DNA of 64,000 nt from Armatimonadota bacterium (GTDB taxonomy: Bacteria; Armatimonadota; Fimbriimonadia; Fimbriimonadales; Fimbriimonadaceae), in assembly GCA_029781035.1 (NCBI GenBank), contig JAKOXK010000034.1, positions 1 through 64,000 of the forward strand, read 5' to 3'. Every line of letters starts with the position of its first letter. Positions within the stretch are counted from its first letter, which is position 1. The position numbers were made by a program, and so were the translations under genes. Of this stretch, positions 51,934 through 59,180 are shown one piece after another. The notes beneath the pieces were generated by a model. That model did no database searches. It was not told where the DNA came from and worked only from the letters and a program-made list of their open reading frames with translations.

Positions 51934-54690
51934 CTACCTCTTGTTCTTGCCCGTCTTCTTGTACTCCCCGATCGGATCGGGGTTCTTGCTTTCGTTCACC
52001 CTCGGCGAGGCAGCTGTGGCTCGATTGCTGGCATCGACTTCGACTGCGGTCAAGAAGAACACGATCTCGGTGCGCGTGCGGTCATTGTCCGTATGGCCGA
52101 AGAGACGTCCGATGATCGGAATGTCCTTGAGGAACGGGATACCGCTGTAGTTCTTGACGTCCTGATCGAGGATCAGGCCACCAATCGCGATCGTCTCGCC
52201 GCTCTTCATGTTGACGAACATGTTGCTCGTGCGGTCGCTCGTCTGCGGCAGCTTGCCGCCGCCTGGAACGTCCGTAAAGCCAGTCAACAGGCTGAAGTCC
52301 TGGGTCAGGTCAAGCGCGATCGCGCCGCCATTGCCGATCCTGGCCTTGATATCGAACGTGGAGCCGACCTGGACTTCGTCAGTGATGACGGTTGTCCCGT
52401 TCTGCGAGGTCTGGACTTGTTTGATGTATCGGACGGTGTCGCCAACGAACAAGTGGGCTGTCCGGCCGTCGGAAACAAGTGCGTTCGGCCTCGCGATCAG
52501 GTTGTGGTTGTTCGAGATGCTGTCAAGCGCTGCGGTGACGTTCAAAGATCCGATCGAGCCCTTGACAGAGCCTGAGGTGCCCGTAGGAGCGTTGTTGACG
52601 GTGACCGTTCCCGTTCCGCCAAGGCCCAGGTTCCAGTTGATCCCGGCCTTGAGGGCCTCCTCTTTCGAGAGGTCCATCACTCTCAGTTCGAGCGCGATCT
52701 GGCGCGGCGCCATGTCCACCTTGGCCAAGTAGGCCTTGGCGTCGGCGATTGTCGACTTCGATCCGCGCAGGATGAGCCGCATCGGTTCATGACCGACTTC
52801 TCGGGTCAGCTTGCTCTGATCCTGGCTACTGTTGCCAGCGGGCTTGGCCCCCTGACCACCATTGTCGGTCGGTGCCTCCTGCTTGTTCGTCTGTGCCGAG
52901 CCCGTGATGCCAGGGGTGACCGGATCAGGCACTACCGTGACCCACAGGTCTTTGAATCGTCCTTTGAGGTCTTGCGCGGCGACGATCGGCTCGAGGTACT
53001 GCAGCTCGACCACTTCGTAGTCCTTGATCAAGTTGTCGGGGTTGTCGCTGTAGGCGATGCCAAGCGGCTTGCACAGCTCCCTGTCGAGATTGATCGCGAA
53101 CGTTTTGAGCGTCGGAAGCTCGGTGTCGGGACCGATCATCAGGAGGAACTGGATGGACTGTTCGCCCTGGTCAAGCTCCTTCACGGAAGTCTCGGTGATC
53201 GAGTAGTCACTCTTGCGCGGGTTGTCGTGCAAAAGCTGCTCAATCATCGACTTGATCTTCTCGGTCTGGCCACTCTGGATCGGAATGGCAATGGAACTCG
53301 TGCTCGAAGAGCGGCTGAGCGAGAAGCTCGCAGCGACTTTGGCGTCAAGGTCACGAATGTAGTTCTCGACGGAGGCGAGTCTTTCGGGATCACCCACTAC
53401 CATCAGGTAGAACGCCCGGGACATCGAGTTTGTCGGCGCGTTCGGATTCACGACCAAAGAGTTGTCCCCCGGGTTTTTCGGTGCACCTTGAGTGTCGCCT
53501 GCTCCGGCTGGAGCCTGCGTCGACGTGTCTGGAGCGCTGGGACCCACTGGGTTCTGTCCCGGAACGATGATTTCGTAGAAGCCGTTCCTTCCGTCGGGCG
53601 GGAGAGCCTTCAGCGTCGCCTCTTTGATCTTCTCAGCCTCACCGCTCATTAGGTTGACGACGCGTGTCTGATAGCTCTCTGCGTCGCGCTCCATGATCTG
53701 GCGCATGGCGTTCGAGAAGGATGCCGACGGCGTGACGACAAACGTATTGCCGATACGCGCATACCGAAGGTTGCCCATCGCCGTCACATAAGCCAGCGCG
53801 TTGTCAAGGTTCACGTTCTTGAGTGAGATCGTCAGCTTGAGGGGCTTGTCGGACGGGCTCGTGTCGGGCGACGTCACGATGTTGACGCCTGCCTGGATCG
53901 ACAGAGCTTTGAGAATCTGCACGATGTCTGTGCCAACGAAGTCGAGCGAGACCATTTGATCCAACACGTTCGTCTTGGTTCCCAGCTTCATGGGGGGCGT
54001 CGACACCGCCGTCACGTTCTGGACGGTGGTGGTGTTCGACGTCGGCGTCGTGGTCTTGGGCTTGGTGTCCGTAGCGAGACTGGCGATCGTGCCGTGCACT
54101 GTATCGGTAGGAATCTCGACCGTGGCTTTTGCGTTAGCAGTGCCTGTGACGACTGTCATCGGTGTCGTCGTTCTGGCAGGCAGAACCTGTCCCGTGGTCT
54201 CAGTCGGATTGGCCAACTGCTTGATGGCGTCTGCCATCGCTGCTTTGTCGTCGGCACCCAGTGAGGTAACAGTCGTGACGGGAGCCGTCGTAGGGTTGGA
54301 CGCGCCCGCTTCGGCAGCCGTAATGCCGATGAGAACGACCCACTGGCCGTTGATCTGCGCCAGGGTGGGCACGGCGTCAGCCGTGGTCTTGACGTGGACT
54401 CGTACGACGGGCGGCTTGGCCCTGTACCAGACGGTCTGAACGTACTTGACCCCAGCTTCACCGATCTTGGTATAGGTCGGCTTGCCGGCCAACTTGGCGT
54501 CGAACTCGACGATGAACGAAGTGTTCCCCAAAATCCGCGAAGTCCGCGGGTTGGACAATCCTTCGCCCTGGATGGCGATCTCAAGGCCGTTGCCGACCTT
54601 TGTGGTCTCGATGGCCTTAAGCTTTGCCTGGCCCAGCGCGGTGGTCGCCAGGAAGGCCAGCAGGCCGACCGTTAGGGTGTTCTTCTTCAT
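51934..54690 (-). CDS. pilQ: Type IV pilus secretin PilQ
   Basis: A 918-residue outer-membrane secretin with a signal peptide (TLTVGLLAFLATTALGQ). Domains: AMIN at ~20-115, a long Thr-rich linker, STN/N0 at ~245-330 (VSLDFVGTDIVQILKALSIQ), N1-like modules at ~330-650, and the secretin core at ~690-890 (GAIALDLTQDFSLLTGF, SGETIAIGGLI, GIPFLKDIPIIGRLFGH). It forms the gated channel through which the pilus leaves the cell. It is the last gene of the pilus operon; the ATG directly follows the pilP stop (TAAATG), with GGAGGGA upstream. Confidence 0.95.
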   Translation of the reverse strand: MKKNTLTVGLLAFLATTALGQAKLKAIETTKVGNGLEIAIQGEGLSNPRTSRILGNTSFIVEFDAKLAGKPTYTKIGEAGVKYVQTVWYRAKPPVVRVHVKTTADAVPTLAQINGQWVVLIGITAAEAGASNPTTAPVTTVTSLGADDKAAMADAIKQLANPTETTGQVLPARTTTPMTVVTGTANAKATVEIPTDTVHGTIASLATDTKPKTTTPTSNTTTVQNVTAVSTPPMKLGTKTNVLDQMVSLDFVGTDIVQILKALSIQAGVNIVTSPDTSPSDKPLKLTISLKNVNLDNALAYVTAMGNLRYARIGNTFVVTPSASFSNAMRQIMERDAESYQTRVVNLMSGEAEKIKEATLKALPPDGRNGFYEIIVPGQNPVGPSAPDTSTQAPAGAGDTQGAPKNPGDNSLVVNPNAPTNSMSRAFYLMVVGDPERLASVENYIRDLDAKVAASFSLSRSSSTSSIAIPIQSGQTEKIKSMIEQLLHDNPRKSDYSITETSVKELDQGEQSIQFLLMIGPDTELPTLKTFAINLDRELCKPLGIAYSDNPDNLIKDYEVVELQYLEPIVAAQDLKGRFKDLWVTVVPDPVTPGITGSAQTNKQEAPTDNGGQGAKPAGNSSQDQSKLTREVGHEPMRLILRGSKSTIADAKAYLAKVDMAPRQIALELRVMDLSKEEALKAGINWNLGLGGTGTVTVNNAPTGTSGSVKGSIGSLNVTAALDSISNNHNLIARPNALVSDGRTAHLFVGDTVRYIKQVQTSQNGTTVITDEVQVGSTFDIKARIGNGGAIALDLTQDFSLLTGFTDVPGGGKLPQTSDRTSNMFVNMKSGETIAIGGLILDQDVKNYSGIPFLKDIPIIGRLFGHTDNDRTRTEIVFFLTAVEVDASNRATAASPRVNESKNPDPIGEYKKTGKNKR

Positions 54691-55347
54691 TTACTGTCCC
54701 TCCGAAAGGGTCAAAGTCTGATCCTTGCCCCTGTGTCGGATGTGTACTTTTCCGTTCTCAATTCCTACGACCCGGGAGTCGCCATCGATCGAACCTCCGA
54801 CGGGCACGAGTCGCTGGTTGCCGCCGTCGTCTTCAAACACGGCCATCGGTTTCGGGCCCGAAATCACGCCGGTCACCTTGTAAGCGAACTCACCAGGCGT
54901 GCGCAGCGGTGCTCCCGGGTTGATGGTGACGTTTCCGCTCGGGAAGTTTCCGGAGATTCTGCCGGGATCGACCGGAGGAAGCGGGTGCGTGATGACACCG
55001 CTGCCGGCATGAGGTGTTCCCGTGCGATTCGGCTGACTCGGTGCCGCTACGGGCGGGGTCGGGACCGTCGTCGGTGCTGCCACCTCGGGAAGGTCCCCCG
55101 GCTGGAACGGATCCCGTTTCGGGAGCGGATCCTTGACCATGGCCTTGAGTGCTTCTTGCTGTGGGTCCGGCTCGTTCTGGGCCGTCTGCGTGTTCGGGTC
55201 CGTCTTCTTGTCGTCCTTGACGGCCGACGTCTTAGGCGCGGATTTTGCCGCAGAAGCGCCCTTCGGCACAAACTGAAACGCACCGACTCCGATCAACACG
55301 ACCGCAAGGGCGGTGACCAACAAAGTCTTCTTCTTTTCGTTGTTCAT
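54691..55347 (-). CDS. pilP: PilP-like pilus assembly protein
   Basis: A 218-residue protein with one N-terminal membrane helix (TLLVTALAVVLIGVGAFQFV), a Pro/Thr-rich linker (~35-140) and a small C-terminal beta domain (YKVTGVISGPKPMAVFEDDG, LVPVGGSIDGDSRVVGIENG) of PilP/GspC type. KRDPFQPGD is the typical DPF motif before that domain. It links PilN/PilO to the secretin. Identity rests partly on position between pilO and pilQ. The start overlaps pilO by four bases. Confidence 0.85.
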   Translation of the reverse strand: MNNEKKKTLLVTALAVVLIGVGAFQFVPKGASAAKSAPKTSAVKDDKKTDPNTQTAQNEPDPQQEALKAMVKDPLPKRDPFQPGDLPEVAAPTTVPTPPVAAPSQPNRTGTPHAGSGVITHPLPPVDPGRISGNFPSGNVTINPGAPLRTPGEFAYKVTGVISGPKPMAVFEDDGGNQRLVPVGGSIDGDSRVVGIENGKVHIRHRGKDQTLTLSEGQ

Positions 55348-55985
55348 GACGTCTGGCCTCCCGAGCTCTTCTCGTCGGTGTCGGCCTTGGGATCGGGGAA
55401 CAGATAGGCCTTGATCCTGACGGTCGCGTCAAGGACCGGGGCCGTCTTATTCGCTTGACCGGCTGGCTGATTGGCGTCCTTCCGCGGTTGAAGGCTCACC
55501 GTCTGCACGGCGAGGATCTTCGGGAACGACTTGAGGGCGTCCACCATCTCCATCACGTTGTCGAACGTGCCGCGGCCCGAGATGTCGATCAACATTTCTT
55601 GGTAAGCCTTCTTCCCTTGCACGCTCTTCTTGTCGTCCGACGGCTTTGCCACCTTGTTGTCGGCGACGGGTCGAACGCCAGTCACCGTGATTGAGTGGGC
55701 TTTGCCCAAATTCTCAAGCTCGGTCAGTAGCGTCGGCACGTAAGCCATGCGCGGGACGGCTTCTTCCAAGTGCTGTAGCTGTTGGCGATAGTCAGCGACC
55801 GTCGCTTCCGACTCTGTGACTTCCTTCTTCAGGAGAGATTCCTCCGGAACCTGCTTGACGAGGTCCTCATACTTGGCTTCGGTTGCCTTACTAGCACCGT
55901 GGGCCCAGAGAGTCGTGCCGCCACCGACAACGACGGCGCACACCGTCAGGAATGCAGCGACTTTGAACGAGGGGAGTTTCTTCAT
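55344..55985 (-). CDS. pilO: Type IV pilus inner-membrane platform protein PilO
   Basis: A 213-residue protein: short cytoplasmic tail, one membrane helix (VAAFLTVCAVVVGGGTTLWA), a periplasmic coiled coil (~55-100) and a ferredoxin-like PilO domain (VPTLLTELENLGKAHSITVT, GTFDNVMEMVDALKSFPKIL). It dimerises with PilN. Overlaps both pilN and pilP by four bases. Confidence 0.92.
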   Translation of the reverse strand: MKKLPSFKVAAFLTVCAVVVGGGTTLWAHGASKATEAKYEDLVKQVPEESLLKKEVTESEATVADYRQQLQHLEEAVPRMAYVPTLLTELENLGKAHSITVTGVRPVADNKVAKPSDDKKSVQGKKAYQEMLIDISGRGTFDNVMEMVDALKSFPKILAVQTVSLQPRKDANQPAGQANKTAPVLDATVRIKAYLFPDPKADTDEKSSGGQTS

Positions 55986-56578
55986 GCCGACTCTTTCTCC
56001 TTCACTTTCTTCGAGTTCTTCGAACCTGCCAGATAGGCGTCGATCTCGAATTCGAGCGCCCGCTCCTTGTCAACGGGCCGCTCCTGGCTGAACCGGAGCG
56101 TCACCGAGTCAAGGTCGGCGCACGTTTCGAGGCGCAGCAGGAACTCGCCAATCTTGTCGTGGTTGAGGCTGTAGCCCTGGAAGCTCATCGAAATGCCGCC
56201 GTCTACGTCGGTTCCTGGAGCACACCGGACATTGGTCAGCCAGACGTCCTTTGGCACGTTGACCGTGAGGTGATCTAGGATCCGGTACCACTGTTCGGTC
56301 GCCTTTGTGGCGCTCGTGAGGGTCGTCAACTTCGGTTCCATGATCTGCGAGTCGCGCTTGTTCTGGTCCAGTTCCTTCAGGAGGGGCTGGATCTTCTTCT
56401 TCTTGGCCATCAGTCCGGCCGACATGACTTCGTATCGGGCGATGTTGAAGAGGAAGTAACCCGTTGCTAGGAACGCGATGGCAGCGACTCCCACGGACGC
56501 CAGCAACAGCACTCGGACTTGCTGCTCGCGCTGGCGGACGAGCATGCGTTGTTCGTGGATCAGATTGATTAGTGGCAT
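55982..56578 (-). CDS. pilN: Type IV pilus assembly protein PilN
   Basis: A 198-residue protein starting MPLINLIHEQR, the N-terminal INLxP-like peptide that docks into PilM. A membrane helix follows (VLLLASVGVAAIAFLATGYF), then a coiled coil and a ferredoxin-like domain (WYRILDHLTVNVPKDVWLTN). It forms the inner-membrane platform with PilO. Confidence 0.93.
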   Translation of the reverse strand: MPLINLIHEQRMLVRQREQQVRVLLLASVGVAAIAFLATGYFLFNIARYEVMSAGLMAKKKKIQPLLKELDQNKRDSQIMEPKLTTLTSATKATEQWYRILDHLTVNVPKDVWLTNVRCAPGTDVDGGISMSFQGYSLNHDKIGEFLLRLETCADLDSVTLRFSQERPVDKERALEFEIDAYLAGSKNSKKVKEKESA

Positions 56579-56592
56579 GGCTGTTACCGTCC

Positions 56593-57681
56593 TTATGCCG
56601 CCTTCGCGTACGGCCTCATGGCTAGGCCAGAAGCGACCGCGAGGTCGAGACCTGGCCCCAGTTCGTCGTGGAGCCCGTACACAAATCGAGGATTGTCGAG
56701 GACTCCGAGGCAGACCGTCTCAAGGCCGAGCTTCTGTTCCACATAAGTGCCGAACCCGTTGAGAGAGGCGCCGCCCCCACAAAGGATCAGCTTTGAAACA
56801 GGGTTGCTCTGCCCTGACTCTGTCTGTTGTGACTGGTAGTAGTTGAGCGACCGGCGGATCTCTCGGATCTGGTCGTCAAGGAAGGGCTGGATGACCCGCA
56901 AGGGCGGGTTCTCGGTCGGTTTGGAATCGTCAAGGAGCCCGCTCAGGTCGAGCTGGATCTTGCCTTCTTCCGCGTGTTCGTCCTCAAGCTTGAAGTAGCT
57001 CTTCAGCGCTTCGGTGAGGGTCGCACCCGCCTGAGGGATAGACCTCGTCATTGCGAACGAACCGCTGCAGACAACGCTGACATTGGTCGTTTGTGCGCCG
57101 ACATCGACGATTGCGATCGTCTGACCGCCATATTCGTGGGTCGGGTCGGCTTCGACCAGGGATCTGTAGGCCGCAAACGCCTCGACGTCGACGATTTCGA
57201 CCTCAAGGCCCGCAGCCTCACAGGAACGAACTCGGCTCTCGACAACGTCGCGAGGTGCAGCGACGATGAGGATCTCCATGTTCTCGTCGTCCACCGGGCC
57301 TAAGCTTTCGAACTCGATGTAGCTGTCCTCAATGCTCGATGGCACGTAGCGGCTCGCCTCGAACTTGATCGACTTCCGCAGTACGGCCTCGGGCATTGTC
57401 GGGATTCGGACCGTCCTGACGATGACGGAAGCTCCTGAAGCCCCGATCACGGCGCTCGTGGCGCCGATCCGGTGCTCACGCATCATCGACTTGAGCGCGT
57501 CTGCGACGGCGTCAACGTCTGTGACAATGCCGTCTTGGATCGACCCTTTCGGTGTCGCGTGGCGGACGGCGCGAGTGATCTTCCACCCGGCTTGCGTCCG
57601 TTCCAGCTCGACAGCCTTTATGGTGCTGGCACCAAGGTCGAGTCCAATGTACGACTTGTTTCGGAAGAGTTTAAGCGACAT
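56593..57681 (-). CDS. pilM: Type IV pilus assembly ATPase PilM
   Basis: A 362-residue actin-like protein: phosphate-1 loop IGLDLGASTIKAVEL, MREHRIGATSAVIGASG, the second phosphate loop AIVDVGAQTTNVSV and the adenosine motif LILCGGGASLNGFGTYVEQ. It binds PilN on the cytoplasmic face. It shares 11 bases with the end of the helix-turn-helix gene, and GGAGG lies nine bases before its ATG. Confidence 0.95.
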   Translation of the reverse strand: MSLKLFRNKSYIGLDLGASTIKAVELERTQAGWKITRAVRHATPKGSIQDGIVTDVDAVADALKSMMREHRIGATSAVIGASGASVIVRTVRIPTMPEAVLRKSIKFEASRYVPSSIEDSYIEFESLGPVDDENMEILIVAAPRDVVESRVRSCEAAGLEVEIVDVEAFAAYRSLVEADPTHEYGGQTIAIVDVGAQTTNVSVVCSGSFAMTRSIPQAGATLTEALKSYFKLEDEHAEEGKIQLDLSGLLDDSKPTENPPLRVIQPFLDDQIREIRRSLNYYQSQQTESGQSNPVSKLILCGGGASLNGFGTYVEQKLGLETVCLGVLDNPRFVYGLHDELGPGLDLAVASGLAMRPYAKAA

Positions 57682-58114
57682 CTGTCTGAGCCTCCTCTGG
57701 ATCTATCGTTTCCATCGTTGCAGTCAGCCACTCGTCGAGGCTGTTCTTCAGGAACCGCCACTTGCCATCGATCTCGATGGCGGGCAGTTCGCCGTCGTCG
57801 GCCATCTTGGCGAGCGTCTGGGGCCGGACGCGCAGGTAGTGCGCCGCCTCAGCAAGCGTCAAGATCGAGTGCTGTCCGGACATGATCGCCCTGAGCAAGT
57901 TGTTCGATTGCTCGGCGCTCATGAAGATTTCGATGCGGACCACATTGCCGCCAAGGACCGCCGTGCTGGGCAGGTCGGGGACCGCCTCTATCGTCGGCGA
58001 CTTGACCTGTGTCTCCTTGGCTGAACCTTCGACCGACGGTTTCGGGGCTTCAGGGCCTGGAGGAAACGCCGGACCGTCAATGGCCGCTTTGCGGATGGCG
58101 TCAGCGAGGTTCAT
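57671..58114 (-). CDS. Helix-turn-helix (excisionase/MerR-like) protein in the pilus operon
   Basis: A 147-residue protein. Residues ~80-135 are an excisionase-type winged helix: LTLAEAAHYLRVRPQTLAKM, then DGELPAIEIDGKWRFLKNSL. The N-terminal ~55 residues are Pro/Ala-rich and probably disordered. The fold usually binds DNA, so it may regulate the pilus operon, but in other proteins it serves only as a structural module. It lies between the ExeA-type ATPase (4-base overlap) and pilM (11-base overlap). Confidence 0.85.
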   Translation of the reverse strand: MNLADAIRKAAIDGPAFPPGPEAPKPSVEGSAKETQVKSPTIEAVPDLPSTAVLGGNVVRIEIFMSAEQSNNLLRAIMSGQHSILTLAEAAHYLRVRPQTLAKMADDGELPAIEIDGKWRFLKNSLDEWLTATMETIDPEEAQTDVA

Positions 58115-58926
58115 GCTGCGACTCCTGTGTACTCCTCCGCCACCTCGTGCATGAGATAGGCGTCGATCATCTCTTCTTTGCGGGCCATCGACATCAGCAG
58201 CGCGTTGTCCGCCAACTGACAGATGAGCCTGGGGACCCCTCCCGAGATCGCGTGGATCTTGTGGACGGCGTCGGGAGTGAATGGGCTCTTTTCGCCGGTG
58301 TAGCCCGCCACCCTGAGCCTGTGCAAAATGAGTTCACCCGTCTCCGTCACCCCCAGCGGTTTGAGGATGTGCCGGACAGCCATGCGCTGCTCAAGAGCGG
58401 GCACCTTGGCGATCTTTGGCTTGAGCTCGTTCTGTCCAAGCAAAAGGAGGCTCAACAGGAACTGGTCGTTCATCTGGCAGTTTAGGAGGAGCCTGAGTTC
58501 TTCGAACGTGGCTGCGCCTCGGATCAAGTGCGCCTCGTCTACGAGAACCACGACCCGTCGGCCCTTGTCGTACATCTCCACGAGGGCCAAGTGGAGCCGC
58601 TGCACCAAGACCTGCCGGTTGCGGCTCGCGATCTCGATGTCTAGCTGCGCCAGAATCTCCTGAAGGATCTGTGTTGGCGTCAGGATCGGGTTGACGATCA
58701 TGACCACCTTGTACTGAACGGGGTCGAGCGTCTCCAAAAGCTTGCGACTGATGGTTGTCTTGCCAAGACCGATGTCTCCTGCAAGCATCGCCGCGCCCTT
58801 ATTGCGTGTTACGGCGTAGTGCAACATCATCAGCGCGTCCTCGTGCGCTCGACTCAAGTAAAGGAAACGTGGGTCGGGCGTGAGCGAGAAGGGCGGCTCA
58901 TTCAAACCCCAGAACTGCTCGTACAT
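58111..58926 (-). CDS. ExeA/GspA-type AAA+ ATPase
   Basis: A 271-residue ATPase starting MYEQFWGLNEPPFSLTPDPRF, the family signature. Walker A is GDIGLGKTTI, Walker B is VVVLVDEAHLI, and sensor-type residues lie in LLLGQNEL and the LRVAGY region. ExeA in type II secretion helps the secretin cross peptidoglycan, but it carries a C-terminal peptidoglycan-binding domain, which is absent here. This short form resembles the ATPases encoded beside pil or mobile-element genes. It leads the operon that ends with pilQ. Confidence 0.9.
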   Translation of the reverse strand: MYEQFWGLNEPPFSLTPDPRFLYLSRAHEDALMMLHYAVTRNKGAAMLAGDIGLGKTTISRKLLETLDPVQYKVVMIVNPILTPTQILQEILAQLDIEIASRNRQVLVQRLHLALVEMYDKGRRVVVLVDEAHLIRGAATFEELRLLLNCQMNDQFLLSLLLLGQNELKPKIAKVPALEQRMAVRHILKPLGVTETGELILHRLRVAGYTGEKSPFTPDAVHKIHAISGGVPRLICQLADNALLMSMARKEEMIDAYLMHEVAEEYTGVAA

Positions 58927-59180
58927 GTGTCAGTGCTCCGGTCGCGTGGGACCCAGGTATTTGTCTCGGAAGGAACAACGTGGAACCTCAGGTGCAAATT
59001 GAGGTTTCGGGGCTTGAGTAGCTGTGAAATGGGTCGAGAAGTGGCCCCAGGATGTTGGATCCCTTCCGGGAGCCAGAATTGCCGGGAACAGACGACCCAT
59101 CCCGTCCGGCCATTAAGCAGGCTTCATCGGGCTTGGGGCGCACCCCGGTGCCGGCCGCTCACTGGCGGTAAAACGTCGTC
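58927..59180. promoter_or_regulatory. Divergent region between the pilus operon and GH31
   Basis: 254 bases without a gene. AACCTCA/TGAGGTT (58984-59006) is a 7-bp inverted repeat with a 9-base centre, a possible regulator site for the pilus operon. GGAG lies nine bases before the ATPase ATG, and TAAAAC lies six bases before the GH31 ATG. Confidence 0.4.
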
